From Caryophanales bacterium (GTDB lineage Bacteria; Bacillota; Bacilli; Exiguobacteriales; Exiguobacteriaceae), in the NCBI GenBank assembly GCA_902362975.1, contig CABIYO010000048.1, positions 1 through 20,322 of the forward strand: a stretch of 20,322 nt of DNA, read 5' to 3'. The notes below the pieces were generated by a model. That model ran no database searches, had not been told where the DNA came from, and saw nothing but the letters and a program-made list of their open reading frames with translations. Within the stretch, counting starts at the first letter, position 1; each line of letters starts with the position of its first letter. Both the position numbers and the translations under genes were made by a program. Of this stretch, positions 8,734-18,554 are shown in pieces.

Positions 8734-9014
8734 TTAGTCTTCGTAGCGGACGAGTGAGAACACGTCGTATCCTTCAAGACGCTCACGTCCACCAAGTCCG
8801 TCGAGTTCGATCAAGAACCCGATTCCTGCCACAACACCACCGAGTTGTTCAATCATTTTAATCGTTGCTTCAATCGTACCACCTGTTGCGAGCAAGTCAT
8901 CCAAGATGACGACATGTTGTCCAGGTTTGATTGAATCTTTGTGCATCGTTAAAATGTCCGTTCCATACTCAAGACCGTATGACACTCGTACTGTCTCACG
9001 TGGTAACTTTCCTT
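8734..9014 (-). pseudogene. Headless duplicate of the 3' half of apt
   Basis: This repeats, base for base as far as I can compare, the last 281 bases of apt (9015-9295). That runs from within codon 80 to the stop codon. It keeps the phosphoribosyl-pyrophosphate binding stretch ([13 protein letters not shown]) but lacks the first 80 residues. It has no ribosome binding site at a usable distance: a GTG at 8985 could open an 83-residue frame, with the nearest AAGGAAAG more than 20 bases away. It is out of frame with apt and sits after its stop codon, so it is probably untranslated 3' sequence. Confidence 0.85.
8734..9014. repeat. Tandem duplication, unit 1 (281 bp)
   Basis: Unit 1 begins at the reverse complement of a TAA stop codon and ends with ACTTTCCTT. 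It is identical to unit 2 (9015-9295) with a period of 281 bases. The bases just outside each unit differ, which fixes the boundaries. The period is not a multiple of three. Confidence 0.92.
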
Positions 9015-9295
9015 TTAGTCTTCGTAGCGGACGAGTGAGAACACGTCGTATCCTTCAAGACGCTCACGTCCACCAAGTCCGTCGAGTTCGATCAAGAACC
9101 CGATTCCTGCCACAACACCACCGAGTTGTTCAATCATTTTAATCGTTGCTTCAATCGTACCACCTGTTGCGAGCAAGTCATCCAAGATGACGACATGTTG
9201 TCCAGGTTTGATTGAATCTTTGTGCATCGTTAAAATGTCCGTTCCATACTCAAGACCGTATGACACTCGTACTGTCTCACGTGGTAACTTTCCTT
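9015..9295. repeat. Tandem duplication, unit 2 (281 bp), inside intact apt
   Basis: The second unit is the genuine 3' part of the full-length apt gene. Unit 1 continues into unit 2 without any intervening base. The lack of divergence indicates a recent event or an assembly artefact. Confidence 0.92.
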
Positions 9296-9533
9296 CTTTA
9301 CGTACTGGTACAAACCCGAGTTCGAGCGCATACGCTGCCGGGCAACCGACGACGAATCCGCGTGCTTCCGGCCCAGCGATCAACTCCGCTCCACGTTCAC
9401 GTGCATAAACGACGAGCTCATCTACTGCTTTCTTGTAGACTTGACCATCTTGCATGAGTGACGTGATATCTTTGAAGCTGATTCCTTTCTTCGGATAATC
9501 TGCTACTTCTTTAATATGTTGTTTGAAATCCAT
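9015..9533 (-). CDS. apt: Adenine phosphoribosyltransferase
   Basis: A 172-residue purine-salvage enzyme that converts adenine plus PRPP to AMP; B. subtilis Apt is about the same length. The N-terminal motif [13 protein letters not shown] (residues 12-24) is typical. The PRPP-binding loop is [13 protein letters not shown] (residues 114-126), and the conserved PEARGF stretch is at residues 55-60. The ATG at 9533 follows directly after the recJ stop codon. AGGAGG lies 12 bases upstream, inside the end of recJ, a slightly long spacing. The 5' half is single copy, while codons 80 to stop are repeated downstream, leaving the enzyme itself complete. It is co-transcribed with recJ. Confidence 0.95.
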   Translation of the reverse strand: MDFKQHIKEVADYPKKGISFKDITSLMQDGQVYKKAVDELVVYARERGAELIAGPEARGFVVGCPAAYALELGFVPVRKEGKLPRETVRVSYGLEYGTDILTMHKDSIKPGQHVVILDDLLATGGTIEATIKMIEQLGGVVAGIGFLIELDGLGGRERLEGYDVFSLVRYED

Positions 9534-9534
9534 T

Positions 9535-11829
9535 TTATGTGTATGCCTCCTGCATCTTGTTCGATCGCAACGATTGTAACCGCTCTTTGAGCTCCGCCAA
9601 TGACGCGTATACGAAACGCTCTTCGAGTTGTTGGCGCCCAATCCGGCGTTGATAGCACGGCGCCTCGGTCAAATCACGTTTCGGTGCTTCTGGATTGACT
9701 CCAGGCAGTCCATCTTCCATTGTAACAAGAAATTCGAGTTCAGAGAATACTTGATGCATAAATTGAATCGTATTTTTTGACCATTTTCGCTCTTTAGACA
9801 GACGAATCAAGTTTTCACGTAGATTTTTCCGTTCGCATGTTGCCATATGGACATAATACGTTCGGAAATCCTCGCGGGACGGAAGACGTTCAAAGAACGA
9901 GTCTCCTTGCCCGAAGGCACAATAAATGCGTTCGATTCCTTCATGAAGTTTTTCTGCGAGCACTTCTTCATCATCAGGAAGATCGAGCAGGACAACGAAA
10001 CGGTTGAGCGGTTCATCTCCTTCATGAAGTGGAAAATCTTCGTTCGTCCCTTGGAAAGATAAGAATGACGTCTGTTCTTTCGGCAAGTCTTTCAACTCTT
10101 GTATCGATTTTTTCTTCCCACGATAGTCAAACACCTGGAAGTCATCGACGCGTAAGTCTTGTATCATGAGCTGAGGCTTGCGCATCCCATTCCATTCGTT
10201 CACTTGAAGACTTCCCATCACCGAGACATGAGCCATCTTTGAAATCTCTGAAACAACGTGTCCGAATCCAAATCCGATGCCATCGAGCTCACGCTTGTCT
10301 CCTGCGAGCTGTACTTTCAAATGGGTGGCGTCACGTCCAATTTGGCGAATATCACGCAGTTTCGCATCTGCGACGACGACGCGAGGGGATGGATTCCCCA
10401 TACCAAATGGCGCGAGCTTTCCAATCTCTGAGATCAAGTCGAGCGAAACGTCGTTAACGGAGAGTTTCAAGTCGACGTTGACTCGCGGTACAAACACGTC
10501 ATCCGGGATGGACTCCGCCTGACGGTTCAGTCGCTCTCGTAGTTCGGCGACGTGTTCCGACTGAAGGGTCATCCCGGCCGCGGCTGGATGTCCGCCAAAG
10601 TGTGGCAAAATATCTTCATTTTTCGAAAGTTCCTTGAAGAGGTCAAATCCATCGATGGAGCGACCCGATCCTTTCGCCTTACCCGTCTCCGGGTCGTGGC
10701 AAAGGAGGATGACCGGACGATAGTACGCTTCGACGAGACGAGATGCGACAATCCCAACAACGCCAGGATTCCACTTCTCACTCGCCACGACGAGTACACG
10801 GTCCTCAGTCATCGACGCTTCAACGAGTTCTTTCGCTTCAGCAGCGATCGTCTTGACGATGTCTTGACGTTCTTTGTTTTGCTTATCGAGCTGTTTCGCG
10901 AGCTCGAGCGCTTCCTCCACATGTTCGGCTAAGAGCATTTGAAGTGCCGGCATCGCCGAATCGAGTCGCCCCGCGGCATTGATGCGTGGACCGAACGCGA
11001 AACCGACCGATTCTTCGTTCAACACGCTGTCACCGAGACCACATACTTCACGTAACGCTAAGATACCTGGACGTTTTGAAGCCTCGAGTGCGGCGATTCC
11101 CTTCTTCGCAAGTAACCGGTTTTCGCCGTCTAACGGGACGAGGTCGGCAATCGTTCCGAGTACGGCCAAATCAAGGAGTTCTTCCGGCATTCTCCCTAAA
11201 ACGGCGTGCGCCACTTTGAGGGCGACTCCCGCTCCGGCGAGTTTATCGTATGGATATCCCGGGTCGATATGCGGATGAATGATCGCATAGGCATCCGGCA
11301 ACGTCTCTTTCGGCTCGTGATGGTCCGTGATGATCAAATCGACGCCGAGGTCTTTTAAGAGTGTCGCTTCTTCAATCCCGGATATCCCACAATCCACCGT
11401 GATGACCAAAGTGAATCCCTCATTCGCTGCCCATTGGAACGCTTCTTTGTTCGGTCCATATCCTTCCGTGAAACGATTCGGGATATAACACTCGGCCATG
11501 ACACCGATCTCGGTCAACGCATGCCACATGACAGATGAGGCACTGACCCCGTCGACATCATAGTCGCCATAGATGAGCACCATCTCCCCATCGTCTGCCG
11601 CCTGTTTGATGCGGGTGACGACTTTCTCCATCTGTTCAAACAAGTACGGGTCATGAAAGACGAGTTCATCCTCGGCATACAAGAATGCCTTGGCCGCTTC
11701 TACGTCCTGATAACCACGCTGAACGAGCAACGTCGCCAGTTGTGCTGATATATTTAATTCGTTTTGTAAACGTGTGACGTCGTCCGGATTCGTTTCCGGA
11801 TAGAGCCACTGTTTCTTCGAATGGTACAT
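9535..11829 (-). CDS. recJ: Single-strand-DNA-specific 5'-3' exonuclease RecJ
   Basis: A 764-residue DHH-family exonuclease acting in recombination and mismatch/base-excision repair. The metal-binding motifs are visible: DYDVDG at residues 89-94 and DHH at 169-171 (ITDHHEPK). The DHHA1 domain signature [12 protein letters not shown] follows, then an OB-fold region and the long C-terminal extension typical of Bacillales RecJ. The start is the ATG at 11829 with GGAGTGAAGG just upstream; in-frame codons further upstream fall in the promoter and the secF terminator. It has its own extended -10 promoter and is followed immediately by apt, giving a recJ-apt unit. Confidence 0.95.
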   Translation of the reverse strand: MYHSKKQWLYPETNPDDVTRLQNELNISAQLATLLVQRGYQDVEAAKAFLYAEDELVFHDPYLFEQMEKVVTRIKQAADDGEMVLIYGDYDVDGVSASSVMWHALTEIGVMAECYIPNRFTEGYGPNKEAFQWAANEGFTLVITVDCGISGIEEATLLKDLGVDLIITDHHEPKETLPDAYAIIHPHIDPGYPYDKLAGAGVALKVAHAVLGRMPEELLDLAVLGTIADLVPLDGENRLLAKKGIAALEASKRPGILALREVCGLGDSVLNEESVGFAFGPRINAAGRLDSAMPALQMLLAEHVEEALELAKQLDKQNKERQDIVKTIAAEAKELVEASMTEDRVLVVASEKWNPGVVGIVASRLVEAYYRPVILLCHDPETGKAKGSGRSIDGFDLFKELSKNEDILPHFGGHPAAAGMTLQSEHVAELRERLNRQAESIPDDVFVPRVNVDLKLSVNDVSLDLISEIGKLAPFGMGNPSPRVVVADAKLRDIRQIGRDATHLKVQLAGDKRELDGIGFGFGHVVSEISKMAHVSVMGSLQVNEWNGMRKPQLMIQDLRVDDFQVFDYRGKKKSIQELKDLPKEQTSFLSFQGTNEDFPLHEGDEPLNRFVVLLDLPDDEEVLAEKLHEGIERIYCAFGQGDSFFERLPSREDFRTYYVHMATCERKNLRENLIRLSKERKWSKNTIQFMHQVFSELEFLVTMEDGLPGVNPEAPKRDLTEAPCYQRRIGRQQLEERFVYASLAELKERLQSLRSNKMQEAYT

Positions 11830-11853
11830 GTCCTTCACTCCAATCAATTGTAG

Positions 11854-11882
11854 ATTATAGCAGACCGCGTGAAAGATGTGCC
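11854..11882 (-). promoter_or_regulatory. Extended -10 promoter of recJ-apt
   Basis: A perfect TATAAT (11859-11854 on the minus strand) is preceded by TGC, making the TGn extension. The -35 at 17 bases (GGCACA) is poor, which is common for extended -10 promoters. Confidence 0.65.
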
Positions 11883-11899
11883 GTCTTGACATTTGAAAA

Positions 11900-11922
11900 G
11901 GTCTCCCAATTGAAGGGAGACC
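11900..11922 (-). terminator. Terminator after secD-secF
   Basis: Minus-strand stem GGTCTCCC / GGGAGACC with a 7-base loop, followed by TTTTCAAAT. It lies 7 bases after the secF stop codon. Confidence 0.82.
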
Positions 11923-11928
11923 CACTTG

Positions 11929-12855
11929 TTACGCCTCTGTAACCGGCGTATCTTTTTTCTTGTTGATTGTCGTCCGTTTGATGAGGAGCCATAAATACGA
12001 TGCAATGAAGATCGAAGAATACATCCCCATGAAAAGTCCGACGATGAGCGCGAGCGAGAAGCTGCGAATCGACTCTGCCCCGAACGCATACAAGGCGATG
12101 GCTGTGAGGAGTACTGTGATGACCGTATTCACGGACCGGACGATCGTCTCTTGAATCGACTTGTTGATGATTGACTCATAGACGTCCATCGACTTGATTT
12201 TTCGTTCCTTTTCATACGACGTGATGTTCTCGCGGACCCGGTCGAACGTAACAATCGTATCGTTGACGGAATAACCGATAATGGTCAGGATCGCGGCGAT
12301 GAAGTACAAGTTGACCTCAATCCCAAAGAGTGAGAATGCGACGATCATGAAGAAGGCATCGTGTAGCATCGCCACCACGGTCGCGACCGCATAGGAAAAC
12401 TCGAAACGGACCGTGATATACAGGATGATCCCAATCGACGCAACGGCTACCGCATACAAGGCGTTTTTCGCCAAGTCACGACCGACTTGGGCAGAGACGG
12501 TGCTGATGTTCGGGTCGTTCCCAAACTGTTCTTTGAACACCGTCTTGACGTTCGCAATTTCTTCTTGCCCCAATTGTCCAACGAATGTCACGTATGCCAA
12601 GCGGCCTTCATTTGCATATTGGACGCTTGAAATCTCTTGGTCGACACCGGCATCGTTGAACGCTTGCGTGAATTCTTCTTGTGATACACGTTCTTCCGTT
12701 AGTACTTCGACCCGCGTCCCTGAAGCGAAATCGATACCGAGGTTCAATCCTCGGAAGAACAAGAGACCGATTCCGAGAACGACGACTGCCGTCGAAACCA
12801 AGAACATCGTGCGCATATGTTTGACGTAATTCCATTCAGTAAGCTTAAAGTTCAC
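11929..12855 (-). CDS. secF: Protein translocase subunit SecF
   Basis: A 308-residue membrane protein with six predicted helices. Together with SecD it uses the proton-motive force to aid late steps of Sec-dependent export. The first helix is followed by the family motif GIDFASGTRVEV, and the C-terminal half carries GYSVNDTIVTFDRVREN. The chosen start is the GTG at 12855, because AAGGAG sits 10 bases upstream, within the end of secD. A GTG three codons earlier is only one base from that site. The gene overlaps secD by 11 bases, and a terminator follows. Confidence 0.94.
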   Translation of the reverse strand: MNFKLTEWNYVKHMRTMFLVSTAVVVLGIGLLFFRGLNLGIDFASGTRVEVLTEERVSQEEFTQAFNDAGVDQEISSVQYANEGRLAYVTFVGQLGQEEIANVKTVFKEQFGNDPNISTVSAQVGRDLAKNALYAVAVASIGIILYITVRFEFSYAVATVVAMLHDAFFMIVAFSLFGIEVNLYFIAAILTIIGYSVNDTIVTFDRVRENITSYEKERKIKSMDVYESIINKSIQETIVRSVNTVITVLLTAIALYAFGAESIRSFSLALIVGLFMGMYSSIFIASYLWLLIKRTTINKKKDTPVTEA

Positions 12856-14146
12856 GGATTTCACTCTCCTTCACACCAAACCATCCTTTGCGTTTGTCGA
12901 ACAGACGACTTGAGACAAGGAGGTGCATCAAATAACGTGAGATGAATACGTTCGAGATGAACGTCATCCCGATTGAGATCATGAGCATGACGGCAAACCC
13001 TTTGACTGAGCTTTGTCCGAAATAGAACAAAACCGCAGCCGAGATGAGCGTCGTCAAGTTGGCATCGATGATCGTACTGAGGGAACGACGGTTACCTGCA
13101 CGGAATGCCGATAAGACCGATTTTCCAGAGCGGAGTTCATCTTTGATTCGTTCCGCCGTGATGATGTTCGCATCGACTGCCATACCGACTCCTAGGACGA
13201 GTGCTGCAATCCCTGGTAGCGTCAATACAGCATTGATTCCGTTGAAGAACAACATGATCAAGTTGATGTACAGGACAAGCGTGATGATCGATACGAGTCC
13301 TGGGAGACGATAGAAGAACAACATGAACAGGAATACGGCGATGATTCCGATTGTTGCGGCAAATACCGTTTCTTCTAATGCGTCTTGACCGAACTGGGCT
13401 GATACGGATGTCGAGTAAATCTCATCAAGTTTGACCGGGAGCGCCCCTGCGTTTAAGATGTCCGCAAGGCGTTGACCGCTTTCCGCGTCAATTCCACCAC
13501 CTGAAATGATGGCTTTATCTGATAAGATTGGGCTCGTTACCGAAGCATCTGATACAATCTTCGAGTTCTCTTTTTGAATTTCTTCCTCATATGTGTCGCC
13601 CTCTTCATAGTCGAGCCAAATGACCAGACGGTTCTCAGGAGCTGGGCGTTGTGCAATCTCGGATGTCACTTCACCAAACTTTTCAGCCGATTGAAGCGTC
13701 AACTCAACGACCGGTTGTCCTTGTTGGTTGTAGCTGAGCGCTGCCCCACGCGGCGCTAAGTCTTTCCCATCGAGCAAGACGTTGTCATCCACGTCACGGA
13801 ATGTCAATTGTGCCGTTGACGAGAGAACCTCGCGCGCTTCGTTTTGGTTCGATACGCCCGCGAGCTGGACACGGATGCGATTGTTTTCTTCGATTCGAAC
13901 GTCCGGTTCAGAAACTCCGAGGACGTTGATTCGGTTATTGATGGCGCGAACGGTTGCATTCATCGCCGATTCGTCGATGACGTCGCCGTCTTCGAGCGGT
14001 TGTACTTCATACAAAACTTCGAATCCACCTTTTAAGTCGAGTCCGAGGTTCGTGTTCTTGACGACCCATGGTGTCGTGAACACTGCGAGCAGGATTGTCG
14101 CGATCATGATGATCGCAAAAATCGCAATGTTGCCTTTTTTGTACAT
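12845..14146 (-). CDS. secD: Protein translocase subunit SecD
   Basis: A 433-residue protein with one N-terminal helix (about residues 7-27) and a large extracytoplasmic domain starting with the conserved GLDLKGGFEVLYEV. A C-terminal RND-like membrane part includes GMAVDANIITAERIKDE. It pairs with SecF in the SecDF export motor. It is shorter than E. coli SecD (about 615) but normal for Gram-positives with split genes. The ATG at 14146 has AAAGGAAA upstream. In most relatives yajC is the preceding gene, but here a 1.8-kb accessory patch separates them, so secD must rely on a promoter in 14147-14260. A TGTAAT at 14205-14200 is the best -10 I see, with no convincing -35. Confidence 0.94.
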   Translation of the reverse strand: MYKKGNIAIFAIIMIATILLAVFTTPWVVKNTNLGLDLKGGFEVLYEVQPLEDGDVIDESAMNATVRAINNRINVLGVSEPDVRIEENNRIRVQLAGVSNQNEAREVLSSTAQLTFRDVDDNVLLDGKDLAPRGAALSYNQQGQPVVELTLQSAEKFGEVTSEIAQRPAPENRLVIWLDYEEGDTYEEEIQKENSKIVSDASVTSPILSDKAIISGGGIDAESGQRLADILNAGALPVKLDEIYSTSVSAQFGQDALEETVFAATIGIIAVFLFMLFFYRLPGLVSIITLVLYINLIMLFFNGINAVLTLPGIAALVLGVGMAVDANIITAERIKDELRSGKSVLSAFRAGNRRSLSTIIDANLTTLISAAVLFYFGQSSVKGFAVMLMISIGMTFISNVFISRYLMHLLVSSRLFDKRKGWFGVKESEIREL

Positions 14147-14357
14147 ACGACTATTTCCTTTCTAAACCACTGTTCTTGATAAAAACTTCTCTCGTTAACA
14201 TTACAAATTTTCTAAACATTTATCAATCATTTTCCTAAAATTGTAACGACCTTCACGGATTGTTCGCCCGAGTTTGCGTATAAGACTAAATGTTGTTCAT
14301 AGGCAAAACTTCATGTATAATGTAGCTAACATCAATACATCAAAGGAGTCTTTCCAT
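14147..14357. other. Divergent control region between secD and the zupT-like gene
   Basis: This 211-base gap holds the plus-strand promoter described separately, weak minus-strand promoter-like boxes for secD, and an imperfect inverted repeat (TTACAAATTTT at 14201-14211 against AAAATTGTAA at 14237-14246). I see no metal-responsive riboswitch and no clear Zur or MntR box. Confidence 0.5.
14293..14321 (+). promoter_or_regulatory. Sigma-A promoter of the zupT-like gene
   Basis: TTGTTC (14293-14298), an exact 17-base spacer and a perfect TATAAT (14316-14321), 36 bases before the start codon. Confidence 0.78.
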
Positions 14358-15218
14358 ATGGACAGCACACTTGTTTATGCCTTTCTCCTTACTCTTTTCG
14401 CCGGTCTAGCTACCGGAATCGGGAGTATGATCGCATTCTTTGCGAAACGGACGAACACGGCATTCCTCTCCATCTCGCTCGGATTTTCCGGAGGCGTCAT
14501 GATTTACGTGTCGTTCATCGAGATTTTCCCGAAAGCGCTTGAGGAACTCGTCGGCGCCCACGGAGAATATACAGGTACAATTTACACCGTCCTCGCATTC
14601 TTCGGTGGGATGTTCTTGATTGGGATGATCGATAAGTTCATTCCGAAAATGGAGAATCCACACGAAGTGAAGTTCGTTGAGTCGATGCAGAATGACCCGA
14701 CAACACATGAACTCGCAACGACGACAACAAATGAAACGGCTCCAATCAACCATCCAGAGGTACAAAATCGACTTAAAAAAATGGGGATTTTCATGGCACT
14801 CGCCATCGGGATTCACAACTTCCCAGAAGGACTTGCGACGTTCGTTTCGGCACTAGATGACCCGGCCGTCGGCTTAGCCATCGCCATCGCCATCGCCCTA
14901 CACAACATTCCAGAAGGGATTGCCGTCTCCGTCCCGATTTATTATGCGACGGGCTCACGGAAGAAGGCGTTCAAGCTTTCGATATTGTCAGGGCTTGCCG
15001 AGCCGGCTGGAGCGGCCATCGGATTCCTGTTACTTATGCCGTTTTTGAGCGACACCGTCTTCGGACTCTTGTTCGCGGCAGTCGGTGGCATCATGGTCTT
15101 CATCTCGCTTGACGAGTTGCTCCCTGCCGCCCGTGAATACGGACGTGCCCATCATTCCATGTACGGAATGGTTGCTGGCATGATCGTCATGGCGACAAGT
15201 CTAATCCTATTAATGTAA
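14358..15218 (+). CDS. zupT: ZIP-family divalent metal transporter (ZupT-like)
   Basis: A 286-residue membrane protein with about eight helices, importing zinc and possibly iron or manganese into the cytoplasm. The two diagnostic metal-site helices are present: HNFPEGLATF at residues 153-162 and HNIPEGIAVS at 182-191. Between helices 3 and 4 is a hydrophilic loop (about residues 93-140) rich in His, Glu and Thr. The start is the ATG at 14358 with AAAGGAG 8 bases upstream; frames extending to 14274 would cover the promoter. It stands alone, on the strand opposite to the flanking sec genes, with its own promoter and terminator. Substrate specificity cannot be read from the sequence. Confidence 0.92.
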   Translation: MDSTLVYAFLLTLFAGLATGIGSMIAFFAKRTNTAFLSISLGFSGGVMIYVSFIEIFPKALEELVGAHGEYTGTIYTVLAFFGGMFLIGMIDKFIPKMENPHEVKFVESMQNDPTTHELATTTTNETAPINHPEVQNRLKKMGIFMALAIGIHNFPEGLATFVSALDDPAVGLAIAIAIALHNIPEGIAVSVPIYYATGSRKKAFKLSILSGLAEPAGAAIGFLLLMPFLSDTVFGLLFAAVGGIMVFISLDELLPAAREYGRAHHSMYGMVAGMIVMATSLILLM

Positions 15219-15224
15219 CGAGCA

Positions 15225-15250
15225 ATGCCCTGACGCGCGCGTCAGGGCAT
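15225..15250. terminator. Terminator after the zupT-like gene
   Basis: A perfect 26-base palindrome (ATGCCCTGACGCG mirrored), beginning 6 bases after the stop codon and followed by TTTATTAT. The T tract is short but the stem is very stable. Confidence 0.8.
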
Positions 15251-15290
15251 TTATTATGTCGTTTTAAACACATGGACGACATCTTTTAAC

Positions 15291-15661
15291 TAAATCAGGC
15301 GAGAATTCTCCCTCCTCTAAGCGTCTCGGGGCGTAGCCCAGCGTAGGTGGGAGATGAATCGCCCGGTCCAAAACTCTTCTCTCCCTGTGACAGATGTGAC
15401 GAACAAAAGTTCGTGATTCCGTCAGATTCTCCATCCCCCCTCCGTGGGTATCGGATGAGGAGGACACATCACGATCTTCTGAAGGGAGGAGGGACGGACA
15501 TGCTGAAAGGCTATACATACAGGCTCCACCCAACGCCGGCACAGGCCGAGTTCCTCATCAAGACGATCGGCTGCGCCCGGTTCATCTACAACAAGCTGCT
15601 CGAGGACCGCATCGCCATCCGCGATGAGGCGAAAGCGGGGATCGTGACGAGACGTCCAATC
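15291..15661 (+). mobile_element. Truncated IS200/IS605-type element (left end plus start of tnpB), copy 2
   Basis: This is the second copy of the element seen at 1-284, here on the plus strand. It too begins directly after TTTTAAC (15284-15290), then a variable 6-7 bases, then the conserved AGGCGAGAATTC. The leader keeps both hairpins (15308-15353 and 15399-15414). Only the first ~54 codons of tnpB look like the family; the rest of the gene and the right end are missing, so it cannot encode its own nuclease. The 3' limit is approximate, because copy 1 leaves the window after codon 25. Confidence 0.75.
15399..15414 (+). other. Conserved hairpin in the tnpB leader (copy 2; copy 1 at 161-176)
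   Basis: A perfect 6-bp stem ACGAAC / GTTCGT with an AAAA loop lies about 85 bases before tnpB in both copies. Flanking TGAC and GTCA can extend the pairing. It could be part of the DNA end structure or a leader RNA element; its role is unknown. Confidence 0.5.
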
Positions 15662-15718
15662 GAAGTGAGTCAATTTGACGCCGATTTGATCATTGGTCCG
15701 TTCGCAAGAGCCGTCTAA
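15500..15718 (+). pseudogene. tnpB: Truncated tnpB, N-terminal fragment
   Basis: The frame starts MLKGYTYRLHPTPAQAEF at the ATG at 15500 with GAAGGGAGGAGGG upstream. It is TnpB-like through about residue 54 (ending TRRPI) and then reads 18 residues of unrelated sequence (EVSQFDADLIIGPFARAV) to a stop. A complete TnpB has about 370-400 residues with RuvC Asp/Glu residues and a zinc ribbon, none of which remain. It differs from copy 1 at residue 6 (Thr for Lys) within the comparable stretch. Expression would give only a short peptide without nuclease activity. Confidence 0.85.
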
Positions 15719-15778
15719 GGCGGACAAGAAGGCGCTCGAAGAATTTTCCCCCAACTTCTTCTAGCGAAACCAAAAAGA
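15662..15778. other. Unassigned sequence between the tnpB fragment and the inverted-repeat element
   Basis: About 117 bases that match neither tnpB nor a known gene to my eye. A plus-strand frame ends ALEEFSPNFF, and the minus strand is open through most of it, but no start with a binding site supports either. It may belong to the adjacent repeat element. Confidence 0.4.
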
Positions 15779-15811
15779 GGCTGGGACATAACCCATTAAT
15801 TTTCTAAAAAA

Positions 15812-15850
15812 GAGGCCCCCGTGAGCGAACAAGTCGCTCACGGGGGTCTC
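15812..15850. terminator. Terminator-like hairpin 1 inside the inverted-repeat element
   Basis: A 17-bp stem (GAGGCCCCCGTGAGCGA paired with its complement, one G-T pair) with a 5-base loop, followed by TTATCATTTTTAT on the plus strand and A-rich sequence on the other side. Confidence 0.7.
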
Positions 15851-15889
15851 TTATCATTTTTATAGGTTCGTCCATTTCGGACTAAACAG

Positions 15890-15938
15890 AAAAGAAGGGG
15901 TCCGGCCACCGAAAATCGGTGACCGGACCCCTCTTTTT
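15890..15938. terminator. Terminator-like hairpin 2 inside the inverted-repeat element (likely ends yajC transcripts)
   Basis: A 23-bp arm pair with few mismatches (GGGGTCCGG...CCGGACCCC core, AAAAGA and TCTTTT at the base) around an AAA loop. A and T runs lie on both sides, so it could work in either direction. Confidence 0.7.
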
Positions 15939-15987
15939 ATCAAAAAGGCTTTAAAACCGGCTAGTTATGTCCCAGCCGCTTACTTGC

Positions 15988-16275
15988 TTATTCCTCAAAT
16001 GAGGCATTCGCTTTTTTCACGACTTCCGCAATTGCGCTTCGGTTGAAGCGGAGAAGCGATTGATCGCATTTTAAAACGACATGGGTGTCTTCGATTTGAT
16101 GAACGACGCCGTGTAAACCACCGATTGTGACAACGCTGTCGCCACGCTCGAGGGCGTTTTGCATCGCTTGTACTTCTTTTTGACGTTTCGTCTGTGGACG
16201 AATCAACAAGAAGTAAAATACGACGAAAATCAAGATCATTGGTAATAACGCAACGATTGTTTCCATGAGTAACAT
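15988..16275 (-). CDS. yajC: Preprotein translocase subunit YajC
   Basis: A 95-residue small membrane protein, an accessory partner of SecDF in protein export. A single helix spans about residues 5-25 (ETIVALLPMILIFVVFYFLL), followed at once by the family hallmark RPQTKRQKE. A small cytoplasmic beta-domain (GDSVVTIGGLHGVVHQI) follows. The ATG at 16275 has AAGGAAAGGG upstream. It has its own promoter between tgt and itself. Unlike in most relatives it is not followed by secD: the accessory patch with the inverted-repeat element, tnpB fragment and zupT-like gene intervenes. Confidence 0.94.
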   Translation of the reverse strand: MLLMETIVALLPMILIFVVFYFLLIRPQTKRQKEVQAMQNALERGDSVVTIGGLHGVVHQIEDTHVVLKCDQSLLRFNRSAIAEVVKKANASFEE

Positions 16276-16301
16276 TCACCCTTTCCTTCAATATCAGGTT
16301 C

Positions 16302-16330
16302 ATTATACCGTGAAACTGAAGCATTGTCAC
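16302..16330 (-). promoter_or_regulatory. Sigma-A promoter of yajC
   Basis: Minus-strand GTGACA (16330-16325), a 17-base spacer and a perfect TATAAT (16307-16302). This allows yajC expression independent of the ruvAB-queA-tgt transcript. Confidence 0.75.
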
Positions 16331-16350
16331 ACAATGTCCGACATGATTGC

Positions 16351-18551
<2,201 letters not shown>

Positions 18552-18554
18552 ACC

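Larger units (their letters stand above)
15779..15977. mobile_element. MITE-like element with perfect 14-bp terminal inverted repeats
   Basis: GGCTGGGACATAAC (15779-15792) is repeated exactly inverted as GTTATGTCCCAGCC (15964-15977). The interior, about 170 bases, has no gene but two long hairpins, each followed by a T-rich stretch. From memory, the GGCTGGGACATAA motif is a frequent intergenic repeat end in Firmicutes; the copy number here is unknown. It sits directly downstream of yajC and probably supplies its terminator. Confidence 0.75.

Noticed and set aside
8734..8985. 83-residue frame from a GTG in the duplicated apt fragment as a working gene
   Set aside because: It lacks the N-terminal half of the enzyme and a usable ribosome binding site, so it is treated as a duplicate remnant.
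15256..15282. Small inverted repeat ATGTCGT/ACGACAT just before element copy 2
   Set aside because: Seven-base arms around a 13-base loop are within what chance gives, and it is not present beside copy 1.
15422..15754. 110-residue minus-strand frame across the truncated tnpB
   Set aside because: It is antisense to the tnpB fragment, has no recognisable domain and no binding site. Part overlaps the unexplained segment, but that does not make it a gene.
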